Notes: generated by a model from the letters alone, not told the origin. A stretch of 64,000 nt of DNA from Prorocentrum cordatum (GCA_963575745.1 CAUYUJ010000706.1:46346-110345), one strand, 5' to 3'; shown: positions 1 to 10,809, counted from the first letter of the stretch. Numbers and translations are program-made.

Positions 1-677
1 ACCTGGCTAGCTTCACGTTGACGAAACCTTTTTCGATGCCGCGCTTCCGAAGCTTGGCCACTTCGCTGGCAAGCTCATCCACGAGGTCGGAGCTACGCCG
101 CAAGTGTCGCGCGCAAGATGGCGCGCGCTCCCCGCCGTGGCAAGCCGCGCATCGCCTGGGCAGGAGGTCGCTGGGCAAGCCTTCGAGGCTCGCGGTCTTG
201 AGCGTGGCACAAATGTCCACGTGGGCCGCCGCGGGCGCCTGCGACGCGACGTACGCGACGTCGCGCGGCGGCGGGCGCGCGCTGTCGCGTCGACAAGCCT
301 CGTCCTTCTTTTGGAGAAACGCGAGGAGGGCGGCGCTGGCGCCCCCGCTGGCCGATCCCGCGGCCGTCTGCAGCTCCTTCATATCACCCTGCGCGCGAGC
401 GTGCACGCGCGCGCCGCTCGCGCTGCGCGGGAACGCCGGCCTTCTCGCGCCCGGCCAACTTGATGGCCGCGCGGACGCAGCGCTTCTTGCCGCCATCCAG
501 ATCGGCATTCTGGAAGCGGAAATCCTCAAACTTGGCCCCGGCCAGCTCTGAGGGCACGGTGATGCTCTCGGCTGCCAGCGCCGCTGCGACCGAGTCGAAC
601 CAGGCGGCCCCCTGCGCGCCCGTCCCCTCGACGCGCTGGAGAAAAGCGCGAACAGTCTCCGGCGCGGCTTCGGCCAT
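1..677 (-). CDS. Partial unknown host protein, at least two exons
   Basis: I do not recognise a named family. The ATG at 677-675 opens an exon beginning MAEAAPETVRAFLQRVEG and running to about 452, where it ends near GGKKRCVRAAIKLA. A second minus-strand stretch at about 105-1 reads DELASEVAKLRKRGIEKG and then VNVKLA, and ends in GCCAG followed by GT, a plausible splice donor at the very edge of the window. Both pieces have normal, non-repetitive amino-acid composition, unlike the surrounding shadow frames. The first piece, with its spaced hydrophobics and basic end, resembles a small helical domain. The gene continues past base 1 and the exon borders between 452 and 105 are not resolved. Confidence 0.45.
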
Positions 678-832
678 CGCGAAGCAGTGCGTTGCGCGCG
701 CGCGCACAGCACAAGACTCAGCCGTTGCTGCGCTTGACGCTGACGGAAAGGTGACGCGACGACGCGAAGGGAGCGCCCACGCTGCGGCGCAGGCCGCATT
801 GGCCGCGCGTGGCCGCTCTGGGCCGACGGACA

Positions 833-1650
833 ATAAGCGCCCGTAAAATGCCAAGCCGTAGTGGCCTGCACCAGAGCCACTGAGCGCTGGGGCCGAATGG
901 GCCCGCGCGTTTGTGAGGGCCGATTTGGCCCCGCACGGCCACTTGGGGCCGACGGGCAATATGCGCCCGTGCGAAAGCAAGCCGTATTGGCCTGCAGCGG
1001 CGTATGAAGCCGGTTGGGTCCAGGAGCAGCCAGACGCTTGGGCCGACTGGGCCCGCGCACCTGCGAAAGCCGTATTGGGCCCGCATGGCCACGTGGGGCC
1101 AACGGACAATATGCGCCCGTATAATGACAAGCCGTATTGGCCTGCGCCGGAGCATTTGCGAGGGCCGTATTGGCCCCGCACGGCCACTCGGGGCCGACGG
1201 ACAATATGCGCCCGTGCGAAAGCAAGCCGTATTGGCCTGCACCAGCGTTGGAAGCCGACTGGGTGCAAGAGCAGCCAACAGCTTGGGCCGACTGGGCTCG
1301 CACACCTGCGAAAGCCGTATTGGCCCCGCATGGCCACGTGGGGCCGACGGACAGTATGCGCCCGTATAATGACAAGCCGTATTGGCCTGCGCCGGAGCAC
1401 TTGCGAGGGCCGTATTGGCCCCGCACGGCCACTTGGGGCCGACGGACAATATGCGCCCGTGCGAAAGCAAGCCGCATTGGCCTGCGCCGGCGTTGGAAGC
1501 CGATTGGGTGCAAGAGCGCCAACTGCATGGGCCGACTGGGCCCGCGCACCTGCGAAAGCCGCATTGGCCCCGCATGGCCACGTGGGGACGACGGACGATA
1601 TGCGCCCGTGCGGGGACAAGCCGTATTGGCCTGCGCCAGCGAAGGAACCA
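833..1650. repeat. Tandem satellite, period about 245 bp, about 3.3 copies
   Basis: The string CTGCGAAAGCCG begins at 1061, 1306 and 1550, giving periods of 245 and 244 bp. Within each unit a shorter module of about 75-85 bp recurs about three times, built on GCCGTATTGGCC, GGGGCCGACGGACAATATG and CGCCCGT. Long open frames on both strands here are by-products of the repeat and are not annotated as genes. Confidence 0.9.
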
Positions 1651-1897
1651 AGAGGGCCCCAGAATTGCCAGACGAGGAGCAGGTGGAGCAGGTGGCGAAA
1701 GCGCGCGCGCCGTCCGCCACGGCGGGACGCAAGCGCACATGCCTGCGAGATGCAAGCACCAATGCCTGCACATCGCACGACCCCGAGGCGCGCCGCGAAC
1801 CGCCCCGACGCGATCCCCGCGGCGCGCCTGCACGGGGCGTTCGACCGCAAAGCGAGCAGAAGAGCAGACTAGCCACGCGCGCGACGACGCACCCCCC

Positions 1898-2095
1898 TCG
1901 CGCGCGGGCCCTTCGCGCGGGGCCGCGCGCCGCGAGGCGCGTGCCGTCGCTTCCCCCCCCCCCCCCCCTCGCGCGCGCAGGCCCTTCGCGTGGGGCCGCG
2001 CGCCGCGAGGCACATGCTGACGCCCCCCCGCCTCGCGCGCGCGGGCCCTTCTCGCGGGGCCGCGCGCCGCGCGGCGCAGGAAAGCGGGAGGCGGC
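1898..2095. repeat. GC-only tandem repeat, three copies of about 64-71 bp
   Basis: TCGCGCGCGGGCCCTTCGCG-type units followed by GGGGCCGCGCGCCGCG start at about 1898, 1969 and 2033. C-runs separate the units. No coding signal is credible here despite several open frames. Confidence 0.8.
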
Positions 2096-2215
2096 CCGCG
2101 CGCCCAGCTTGCCCGCCCGCGCGCGGGCCAGGCGCGGGCGCGAAATTTGTGCCCGCGCACAACGCAGCACAAGCGAGCGCGCGCGCTTTCGATGGCGTTG
2201 GGCGCCCACTGAATC

Positions 2216-3400
2216 AACAGCTATGAGGAAGCCTGCGTGACGACAGGTGACTGAGATGGCCGAGGTGCTCGCTGCAAGCTACCAAGCGCCGCCAGCGGGG
2301 CCCCCGCTCTCACCTGCACCCTAGAACTTCCTTTCAAGAAACAGAAGAAGATGCCGCACTGACAACGTCGAAGCCCTTTTGCTACGCGCGGTGCGTTGAG
2401 CCATATGGGATGGTGAGCCTGCGGCCTCCTTGTGGTTTGAGAAGCACCGACCTCGGAATCCACGCCGCGCGCCTCGGCGGCGCGCCAAGTAACTCCATCG
2501 CTTCGCGCCGCGCGCCCAAAGCGCCCAAAACATCATCGCTTAAACGGAAGAGGCGCCGAGCGTGACATCCGCCAGAACCAGCTGGGGAAGCGCGCGGGGG
2601 ATACCTGGCACCACGCGAAGCTCCTCTGGCCCTGGCCAGGCAAAAGACCTGCGATCTGCGCAGCATGGGCGTCCACTATGCTTGCCGCGACGTCGCGCGG
2701 GCGAGCCGGGAATCGATGCTGCGTCGACTTGGCGATGGTGGGGGCTTGAGCTTCCCGACGTGGGGTGACCCCATGAAGACCTCTGACGCCTCCTGCGCTG
2801 GCATGGGCGCGCCGCTGCATTCACCTGGCGGCGCTGTCGCCATCGGCCCCATAGAAACGCCCGGTCGATATCATCCTGCCGCTCGCCAAGGAGCTCCCTC
2901 ACAGCCCCGAAATGATAATGGTACCTGCTGGCTCTTCTGGCTTACTTGGCGCTGACATCCAGCCTGCGGTTCAGTCCGCGCCCCGGGTAAGCGACGTCTG
3001 GAGAGCGGGGGCCTCGCCCTGGAGCTTCCCCTGGTCCGTCGGCTCTTGATTTAGTTTCTCGCAACTGCAGTGCGAGCGGCATCGCGTTGTGCATCTGCTT
3101 CCAGCCATCAACTCCAGGCGCTTGTTTGCGCTCTTAACTGGCGTGAACCCATCCTGGTTAAATGGACCGAGCAAGCGCGCCTGGGCCCTTGACCCCGCGC
3201 CCGCGGCACGCGCGAATCTCGGAGCAGCTGCCGCGGCATATTGGCCCCGCGCGAGGGCGAGAACACCCGGTGCTTCGCCGGGCCGAGACTCTGATGCCGG
3301 TATAGAGGCCTCCTCCACGCGCGGGGCCTGCAGGCCCCATCCCTCGCCTGGCCACCGCGGCCCATGAGGAACAACGGGGGGTATATGGGGGGCGGCGCCG
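2216..3400. other. No supported gene
   Basis: Open frames on both strands are short, arginine/alanine-rich and overlap one another. No recognisable domain, RNA gene or mobile-element end is seen. A minus-strand frame around 2533-2750 (with DVAASIVDAHAAQIAGLL) has slightly more natural composition and could be a small exon, but nothing anchors it. Confidence 0.4.
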
Positions 3401-3481
3401 CGCGTCACTTCCTTGCGCCGACATCTCAACCATCGCAGGCCTGCGGAGTTTGATGCGCCAGTGCAGGTCGGCCGCGATGGA

Positions 3482-3996
3482 TTAGAAAACTTCATTCGCT
3501 GCCTCGCATGGCCCAAAGCAGTCGACTGCTGAGCATGATCTAGGGGCGCGGAACACGATGGCCGCGCCCCTTCGGGCGGCAGGTGCAGCCAGATCCTGGC
3601 ATGCCGATTGCGCATGCCGCGTCGCGTTCCGCGCGGGGCTATGGAAAGGCGATCCAGCCAAAGCCATGCCTCTGAGACAAGAACCACCCAATATGCTGTT
3701 TTCCGGAGTTGGTGTAACCGCGGTAAAGCTGCCACTTGTCGCGCGCGGCGCCTCCCATCCAGCCGATCCCCCCGCGGGGGCCTCAGCCGCGTGGCGCGTG
3801 ATGACAGCGAAACCCAAAAGCACGACCTTGATGTCGTCGCTGATGCGCCAGACCCCTCTTCGTTGGCCACGTCGGTCTGAGGGGCGGCTGGAGAAACGAA
3901 CGGTGGTGAGACCGCGCCAGCGGGGGGGCCGAAGCTGACACCCACTACGAAGTTGAAGATGCTGCTGAGGACCAGGAAGCGCAGATGCCGCGCCAT
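3482..3996 (-). CDS. Possible membrane or secreted N-terminus (weak)
   Basis: An ATG at 3996-3994 starts MARHLRFLVLSSIFNFVVGV, which has the basic-then-hydrophobic profile of a signal peptide or first membrane segment, followed by small and proline-rich residues. A second hydrophobic run, DDIKVVLLGFAVITRHA, lies in another minus frame nearer 3800. If both belong to one gene, an intron or an indel separates them. It lies directly downstream of the decayed coiled-coil gene on the same strand and could be part of it. Function unknown. Confidence 0.22.
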
Positions 3997-4890
3997 CAGT
4001 GCGAGACCTCCTGGCCGTCTGTTCGCTGGTGATGGGCTCCGGCATTTTTTGTGCCTCCTCTCCGCTCGGGGCGCTACTGCTCTGAAGCTGCTGCCGCGAC
4101 TTCTGGGAATCCTCGACGTTGAACTCGTCAGCCTCGGTCGGTCGCTCGGTCCCCGCTGATTCCCCAGCTGGAGCCGCATCGGCGGCTTGCTCGGTTTGTG
4201 ATGCAAGCGTGTTCTCGTTATTCGTACTGCTGCTCTGCAACTTATGGCAAATCCTATTTTGGTACAAGGCGAACGTGGGATGCGTTGCCATATCCGGGTC
4301 GAACTTCGCTAACTCAGCAGTCGCCTTGATGTCCTCACAGTGGGCGCCGAGCGTGACCGCACTCTCTGGGATGACCTCCTCCTTGATTTCAAATTACCGG
4401 TGGGGCGCGGCGGCGGTCTCAACAACTTCCTTCTGCAACACCGTGGTCTCAGCAGACTTGGGAAGGATGGCGCCGTGCTTCCCAGCGATATCCTGCTGCA
4501 CCTGGGCCCGCAACCGTTGCTTATCATCGAGTTCGGACTGTTAAACTTGCACTTCTCCAATTTCTGCATGGCCGTCTTGTGAGCTGCGGCGGGAAGCCGC
4601 AATGCCTTCGCCTGCAGGCGCAGCTCTCCAAGGGAAATGTTGTTGGCCTCGTGAACGGGGCCACTGGCCTCAGCAGTCTCTTCGACGACCGTTTTCGAAA
4701 ACCTCGACGTGCTTTTGAAGTACGGCACGCTTGGGTTGTGCAGGACCATCAGGCATTGGCTGTTGCTGTTCGTGCAAAGCTGCCTTGCCGCCGCCCTTCA
4801 CCTTCTTGAGTTCAGCATCAGCTGCCTTGAGGCGTGCTTCCATGTGCTGCAAATACTTGGCGCCAGAGACGGGCGGAGGCCTGAACCGCC
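3990..4890 (-). pseudogene. Decayed coiled-coil protein gene
   Basis: Successive minus-strand segments with clear protein character lie in different frames: SGAKYLQHMEARLKAADAE to PMPDGPAQ (about 4875-4720), then KTVVEETAEASGPVHEANN to MQKLEKCKF (about 4700-4550), then DDKQRLRAQVQQDIAGKHG to VVETAAAPHR (about 4530-4390), a TAA, then FEIKEEVIPESAVTLGAHC on through MATHPTFALYQNRICHKL (4390-4230) and an acidic Gln/Ser-rich tail to about 4000. Lysine/glutamate heptads suggest coiled coil. At least two frame changes and one in-frame stop argue for a pseudogene. Small unusual introns are the alternative. No family recognised. Confidence 0.45.
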
Positions 4891-4979
4891 ATCGCTCTTG
4901 GACGGCGCTACTGCTGCTTTGTCTGCCGCTCGTGGTGCAGCGACCAAATTGGACTCTGCTTCGCGCGCAGGGCGCGCGG

Positions 4980-5370
4980 TGTGTCGACGACGACGACGAA
5001 CGACGACGAGGATGAGGGCGACGAAGACGACGCAGGATCAGTCTGCAACGAGCGGGGCGATCGGATCGAATCAGAACGAACGCCTTTCGGGCTGAATCGG
5101 CACGGAATCTAAATCGAATCGGATCGGCCGTGCCAAAATGCACACAACGCCACGCAAACAACGGGCCGCATCGAATCGACGGAATACCGGAATCGAATTG
5201 TATCGAACCGGCTGGGCTGGAGCAGATGTCGAATTGGACCGTTGAAGTAGGCCCTGCGACGACGAGGACGGAGACGAGGAGGACGACGGCGAGGACCTGG
5301 ACGACGCCGAAGACGATGAGAACGACGAGGAGGACGGCAGCGAGGACGACGACGGTGATAAAGACGAGAA
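4980..5370. repeat. GAC/GAG triplet tracts and GAATCG-rich spacer
   Basis: 4984-5035 and 5250-5365 are runs of GAC, GAG and GAT triplets. On the plus strand the second encodes an Asp/Glu-only stretch (CDDEDGDEEDDGEDLDD and so on) that is open after a TGA near 5242. Between them, 5090-5240 repeats TCGAATCG and ATCGGATCG at short intervals. The acidic tract could be a real exon joined to the small exon that follows, but this is not demonstrable here. Confidence 0.45.
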
Positions 5371-5373
5371 CAG

Positions 5374-5517
5374 CTCGAGGACGTGAGCAGCAAGATGGTG
5401 CTCGGGCCTTTGGGGGGCATCCTGGAGCGCTCTCGTCGCCACGGCTGGATCTCCCCAGAAATCCTGAGCACAACGCGCCCGCTGTCCCCAGGACAGGGTC
5501 TCGTGGCCTATTGGTGA
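5374..5517 (+). CDS. Small terminal exon with GWI motif, unknown protein
   Basis: After a possible acceptor (…GAACAG at 5368-5373) the frame reads 47 residues, including LGPLGGILERSRRHGWI and ending GQGLVAYW before a TGA at 5515-5517. The pattern of a glycine, a short strand, then GWI plus Pro resembles the cold-shock-like modules I associate with many dinoflagellate proteins. That is a weak resemblance, not an assignment. The core 5421-5470 also recurs as DNA at three other places in this window (see the interspersed-motif entries), so it may instead be a piece of a repeat. Transcript structure is unknown. Confidence 0.3.
   Translation, partial: LEDVSSKMVLGPLGGILERSRRHGWISPEILSTTRPLSPGQGLVAYW
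5421..5470 (+). repeat. Interspersed 50-bp motif, copy 1
   Basis: Contains CTCGTCGCCACGGCTGGAT and then GAAATCCTG. Homologous to 8701-8750 (minus), 22750-22788 (plus) and 53821-53870 (minus). Confidence 0.55.
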
Positions 5518-5519
5518 CC

Positions 5520-7080
5520 CGACCCGTGGCTCCAGGCGCGGCGAGAAGATCTCAACTCACGTGCCTGGTCGGCCTCTCGGGGCCGCTCCCGGGCCCTGGG
5601 GCCATCGAGGAGTGGCCCGCGTCGAGAAGCCACTCCCGGGGGCAGGGTCGACGGATGAAGGAGCCCGCGTCACAGAGAGAGCACGGCGTCGGAGGTCTGA
5701 GGAACCACGACGCGGGGACGAGGGGAAAAGGCGAGCGGGGAGGTGGACGCGTCCTATATCTCTCTCTTGCCTTGGACGCACGCGGGTTTGCGTGAGGCGT
5801 CGCGTCTTGCCGACGGCGATCCGGGAAAACAGAACTCAGAACGCAGCGCTCGATCAACCTCAGCATTGTAAAACCAGTGCGTGCACGATGGAAAACGGAT
5901 TGGCGAATCACATTTGAGAGGAATCGAAGTCCGCACGGGCACAGAGCAGTGCACAACGGTAAGGCTGCCCCAAACCGTCTCAAGCTGCTATCGCACTCAA
6001 CCTACCCTCCCAGACTCTCCCAACGAGCAGGTGCACAGCGCGCAGGGCAGGGGCTTTGAGATTCATGGCTCCATCTGTTGCAACTTCTTGCGCAGCGTTT
6101 TGAAGCAATTCGTGAGGTGATCAACCACGCCTGCTCAACGATTAAGCGGGATTATGCTACTAATACTTACTGTTCCGCAGCAGTATTGACTCGCTGTCTG
6201 TCTGCCTCTTGATGTGTCTCCGTTCCTCCCACCCAAGGCCGTAGCGTGTAACGATGAACACTTCGGATTCAGAGAAGAAAACTGGCCCGCTAGGAAGGTA
6301 ACACCTCGCCTCTACCGCTCCCTACCATCCACAAACCATTTCATCGCCACCTCCTCAGATAAATGTCGCGCTACCCACGCGCATGATTGAATCGCCAATT
6401 AGGAAGCGATATAGTACATCGAGGAGAGGGAAGAAAGGAAATGATGATGAGGGAGGTGAAGAGCGGTGATAGGCAGGCGAAAAGGGTCCTCACCGAGGGC
6501 AGTTGAAAGTCCGTGCACTCACCGAGGGCAGCTGGTAATCAAACGTGCGGTGCCTGAGACGTCTTAGTGCTGCTCCCTGAGCGAGTGCGAGTGGGTCACT
6601 GTGGCCACCACCCTATCACGACACCCTCCTCCTTCCGCCTCCTCCTCCTCCTCCTCCTCTTTCTCCTCCTGCATCCCTCTTCTAGGGATGTTGCTCTGGA
6701 CGCCCCTGCCATATGCCCCAGGAATGCAAGCATAGTGCACCTGCGTGCAGCCTCTGGGCGGAAGTCTGACCCTGGTCCTGAAGATGAGCGCTGGTGGCAC
6801 GCCTGGACCGGGAGGCCCGAGGCCGTAGGCGAGACGCCCAGGTGGCTCGGCAAGGCAGTCCTCAACAGATGCCGTGTGGGAGAGGGGAGCTCTCGTAGCA
6901 TCTGCCTTTAGGCATGGTGGAGCAGCCGCGGTAACAGCGATGTCTCCTGAGGCTCCAAAGCCTGCGAAGCGAAGGGTGAGGCAGGACGCGTGGTCAGGCG
7001 TCACGGCCAGTCAGTCCTAGACGGATGCTGTTCGTGATGCTGCGCTGCTTCAAAACTTGCAGCATCGATGATCCATGGAC
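5520..7080. other. No supported gene
   Basis: Relatively AT-rich stretches (5870-6560) without coherent reading frames. A short direct repeat CTCACCGAGGGCAG occurs at about 6490 and 6518, and a CTC array at 6640-6670. Nothing else recognised. Confidence 0.4.
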
Positions 7081-7081
7081 G

Positions 7082-7431
7082 ACGGACAGGGGGATGCGTA
7101 CAGATGCGCACGTGTAGCCTGGCACCGCATCCATAGAGGCATCATGTACGGGTTCGGAGTAGATGGGGTCGGAGGACCGCGCCGCATCGCCGATACATCG
7201 GCGATGTATCGGCGATGCATCGGCGACACACCAGCGATGCATCGTCGACGTGGGCGATGCATCGGCGACGTCGGCGTGAAGCACATCGGGCTCCACATCG
7301 AGCCGCATCGTCGATGCATCGGCGACGCGGCGCGATCCTCCGACCCCATCTACTCCGACCCCATCTGCGAGGCCTGGAGACGGACAGGGGGATGCGCACA
7401 CATGCGCACGTGAAGCCTGGCACCGCATCCA
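7082..7431. repeat. 52-bp direct repeats flanking an inverted-repeat element
   Basis: 7082-7133 and 7380-7431 match at 49 of 52 positions (both begin ACGGACAGGGGGATGCG and end GGCACCGCATCCA), 298 bp apart. They bracket the inverted-repeat element at 7154-7358, so the whole is either a partial tandem duplication or an insertion flanked by unusually long duplications. Confidence 0.8.
7154..7358. mobile_element. Foldback/MITE-like element, CGATGCATCGG family, copy 1
   Basis: The left end TCGGAGTAGATGGGGTCGG and its continuation GAGGACCGCGCCGC are the reverse complement of the right end (GCGGCGCGATCCTC, then CCGACCCCATCTACTCCGA) with one or two mismatches. The interior is packed with overlapping CGATGCATCGGCGA palindromes. 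It encodes nothing. A diverged second copy lies at 49,082-49,272. Non-autonomous and class unknown. Confidence 0.8.
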
Positions 7432-8123
7432 CGCACGGCTCCCAAGCTCAGACAAGCATGATTCCAGCGGCTGCTCGCCAGTGCAGATGCTGGCACCCCT
7501 TCGGCCCTGCCCCCTCTCCCGCCCCTCCCCCTGCAGGGCGCACGTGCGCAGGGGCGACTGGGAACGACCCTCCGCCCATAGCCCAGAACGCGCGGCCCGG
7601 CTGGGCTGTTCGCCTGGCAAGGGGGCAACTCGTGATCGCGATTGCGACGGCGCGCCGCCGCTAACCGGGGCGCGATGCGCGGCATCCTCATCCCGAGCAG
7701 CCGACACTGCCAGCCGCACGTTCACTGGGCAGCCAGCCTCAGGGCGATGAACGGATGGAGCTCGGGGCTTTCAGTGCGGCGCAAACGGCTCGCCTTCCAC
7801 CTCCTGGCGTTCCCCTCGTAGCCTTGCGACGCCCGCGCCCTGACCTCGAACACGGTCGCGACGGTCCCAACTCTAGCAACTCCGGTTAGCTGCGGTCCGT
7901 TGCACCGGGAGGAGACCTTGCGGGCGTTATTTGGGGTCGCGGAGTTCGCGAACGCGTGCCCCTGAGTGATCCCAGCGCCGAAATCTGTCGGATGTGCACG
8001 AGTTCGCGGCGGTTCTCGGCACACCTGTTGATAGCAGGCCATCCTAACTTTCGGGTGGTGCCAGAAGAGAGCTCCAAGATGAGCTGGGCACCAAGCTACC
8101 GAGCGGGCAACGGAGGGCTACAA

Positions 8124-8283
8124 TTAGGTCGGGCATGTCCCCCTACAGGCGGATTTTGGACCAAAAAATAAAACATACCTCCAAAATATTCAAAATATAT
8201 AAGAAAAAATCCAAAAGTCGTCCCCAGGCTATGTTTTGACTAATTTTGAATACTCCTCCGGTAAAGGGACAGGCCCGACTTAA
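8124..8283. mobile_element. MITE family A, copy 1 (AT-rich interior)
   Basis: Terminal inverted repeat TTAGGTCGGGCATGTCCC with following CCTACAGGCGGA. The right end reads TCCTCCGGTAAAGGGACAGG then CCCGACTTAA. The interior (8156-8250) is strikingly A/T-rich for this window. Family members with the same ends are at 50,376-50,551 and 51,791-51,953. It lies just downstream of the Mei2-like exon. Confidence 0.8.
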
Positions 8284-8285
8284 GG

Positions 8286-9290
8286 TTACAATGGGGGACG
8301 CTGTATGCCCTCGCTTTGGAAAATGGCCAGGGAGCTGTGTCGAAACATGCGAGATGCCCAGTGCGGCCGATCCGGCCTGGTCCGGTCGATGACGCCCAGC
8401 AAGTCGCTCTGCGTCACAACCGCCGGGATTCTGTTGATCATGAGCGTGGTAGTGGCTGGAGCGCTAGGGGTGGCGGGCGCGGCCTCCTCGGTCGGCGCCG
8501 GCACGCTGCCCGCGAGCTCCCCCTACGGAAGCTCCAGGCCCACCATAGGCCAGCCTCCTGCTCGCTGACTCTTCCCCTGGTCCCCTGGGCCTGCTGCTGG
8601 AGCTCAGCCAGCGGCTGCTCCCGCGCCAGGAGCGAGGCCATCTTGGGGACACGCAGAGGTACCGATACCGCTGCTCCCCAGACCTCTCCCGGGGTGCGTT
8701 CTGACCAGGATTTCGAAGCAAATCCAGCGGTGGCGACGAGGGCCTCCTGGGAGACCCAGGTAGGCGAAAACGAGGGAAGGGTGGAGGCATGGGTAACGAC
8801 CTTTTCCTTCCCTGACCTCTGCTCCCCCAGCCTCCTTGGCGGCCGCGAGCGTGCCGATGGAGGCCCCTGCCCGCCACTGCCTTCGCTGGCTGGCCGCCTA
8901 GCCCGCGCCGAGCGGTCCGTCTCCGCCTCGGCGTGGGTGTACCCCGCCTGCTGGGACCAATTGCCTGGGGGTCCACGGCGCGGCATGCTGGGCGGACTGG
9001 GTCAGAGAGCGGGCCGGCGTCGCTCCCTCGACACCATGGAGCAGTGAGACGCCTCCGGGCTGAGATGGCGGCCGCACGTCGGCAGCCGATTGAGCGCCTC
9101 CAGGGCCCAACCAGGCCGAATCCTGCGCGTTTTTGGATGGGTAGCCGGCATCGGTTTCCACCCGCCAAGGCCTGCACGGAAGATCGAACTCGTCATCGGT
9201 CGCCCAGGACTCGTTGTCGCCCTCCTGCCAGGGCGGCAGCGACTGCCAAATGGCAACACACTGTGTGGTAACGGCCTGCATGGTCGACAG
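8286..9290 (-). CDS. Mei2-like RNA-recognition-motif protein, fragment
   Basis: The frame ending near 8400 contains TTLMINRIPAVVTQSDLLGV followed by ID, preceded by a Pro/Ala/Thr linker (PAPTEEAAPATPSAPAT). This matches the start of the C-terminal RRM of Mei2-like proteins, a family abundant in dinoflagellates, where TT[VL]M.RNIP..[YV]T...LL..ID is the first strand and helix. The following strands are not found, so the domain is truncated or the next exon is missing. Upstream on the same strand, 9281-9150 encodes MQAVTTQCVAIWQSLPPW and an acidic DDEFDLPCRPWRVET stretch that could be the N-terminus. Frames change between these parts, so introns or indels must lie between. Tandem relic leader sequences lie about 320 bp upstream of the candidate ATG, suggesting a retrocopied gene. 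Confidence 0.4.
8701..8750 (-). repeat. Interspersed 50-bp motif, copy 2
   Basis: The minus strand reads GGAGGCCCTCGTCGCCACCG then CTGGATTTGCTTCGAAATCC, matching the motif at 5421-5470 including the following AACGC. Confidence 0.55.
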
Positions 9291-9598
9291 TGAGCGTATG
9301 CCAGGGAACGGCTCACGAGTGGCATCTGAATGTTGGCATGAGGAGTGAGAGTCCACGTTGAAGTAAGATTCGAGATAATCGCAAGTATGCCTTAAAACCA
9401 CCCTGACTGGTGCCACTGCGTATCCCAGGCGGGTCGCAGAAGTCGTAATCGTTGCAAGTGGCGCTGTGGATGCCACGTTGGATCCACTGAGATGAACCGT
9501 ACCTCATTGACGGGCCCATTGTGCAGACGAGGAAATTGAAGACCTAGGCGAGAAGTCAGTACCGTAAGCTCGATCAGATCGTCCTGCCAACAGGTACA

Positions 9599-9643
9599 CT
9601 TGACCGAAAGCGACTTGAGCCAAACTTGCTTGAGCCAAGCTCG
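9599..9643 (-). other. Three tandem 15-nt relics of the dinoflagellate spliced leader (candidate)
   Basis: On the minus strand three adjacent 15-mers read CGAGCTTGGCTCAAG, CAAGTTTGGCTCAAG and TCGCTTTCGGTCAAG. The 3' 15 nt of the dinoflagellate leader are CCATTTTGGCTCAAG, so matches are 12, 13 and 10 of 15, with decay greatest in the copy nearest the gene, as expected if it is oldest. The 15-nt step equals the leader length 3' of its internal AG, the spacing reported for relic leaders left by repeated trans-splicing and retroposition. The alternative is an unrelated 15-bp tandem repeat. Confidence 0.5.
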
Positions 9644-9869
9644 CCCGATCTCCGATTCGGACTTCTCTTCTCCCTCTGCTGGGCTGCGTGGCCTCGACCG
9701 CGACCTGCGCTGCTGTGCCGGCGGTCACTGAGAATGACTCCACCGCGGCGGCGCTGCCGCCGCCGCCGTCGTGGTCGTGGTCGATTTGGCACAGCGTTTC
9801 TTCTGCAGCCTCCGGTGGACTGGCCCGCGCTGTGATCCCTCCATCCTCGGGGGCCCTCAAACGGTGTTG

Positions 9870-10560
9870 TGCGCCTCCTTCTCCTCCTCCTCGTCTTCCT
9901 CCTCCTCCTCCTTCTCCTACTTTCTCCTCGCACTCCTCGTCACCCCACTTCTTGCCCTCCTCGTCCGCCTCGTCCTCCTTGCGTTCCTGCGCCGCCTCCT
10001 CCTCCGCCTCGCCATGTTCCTCGTAATCTGTTCGAACTCCAGACCTGACAGGTGCCGCTGTCAACCCTCGTGCAATTGAAACAACGGCGAACAATAGCGG
10101 GCAACAATTATAGACAAGGGCTAGGACTAGAACGAAGCACCTGCTGCCGCTTTCTTCCTCCTTGTCATCATCCACCTTGCCTTCATCCTCATCAGCCGCA
10201 TCTTTCTGTTCTGCGCCTTCCTCCGCCACCTCCTGCTCATACACCCATTTCGCCTCCTCGCCTTCTTCTTGGTATTATTCCTTGCATTCCTCCGCCCCTT
10301 GTCCCTGAGAGTATTACTCCTCTTCCCCCCCTCCTCCTCCTCCTCCTCCTCCTCCTCCTCCTCCTCCTCCTCCTCCTCCAATTCCTCCTCCTCCAATTCC
10401 TCCTCCTCCTCCTCCTCCTCCTCCTCCTCCTCCTCCTGTCCCGCCTCCTCCCGCTCCTCCTCCCCCCGCCTCCTCCTCCGCCGCTGCTTCCGCAAAACCG
10501 TCCTCATCTTCATCATCCACAGAGGAGGGTATTGCGTCGGGTTTCCTCTTTTCGCTCAGC
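9870..10560. repeat. CTC/TCC triplet arrays
   Basis: Imperfect at 9885-9990. Nearly pure (CTC)n with a CTCCAATTC interruption pair at 10,325-10,470. All long open frames across it are single-amino-acid runs. Confidence 0.9.
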
Positions 10561-10809
10561 CCTGCCCAAGGTCTCTGCCAATGATGGCGAAAAAAACGCA
10601 AATGCAAACTTACAAGGGAAACGGGTTGGGAAAGTCAAGCTGGTGAAGGTACGATAAGTGCGGGTACGAGTTGTCGGGCCCCGAGGGGGCTCCCGTTCGA
10701 GCAGGGACCCCTGTTCGACAACACACATCCGTTCCACGCGGAGAAATCTGCGCGTTCCATACACATGGGTGCTCGTTGCCAGCTCACGAAACGAGGAGCC
10801 GTCCTTCCA

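Noticed and set aside
833-2217. ORFs of 300-500 codons across the 5' satellite on both strands
   Set aside because: They follow the 245-bp repeat and the GC tandem array. Codon use and composition are dictated by the repeats.
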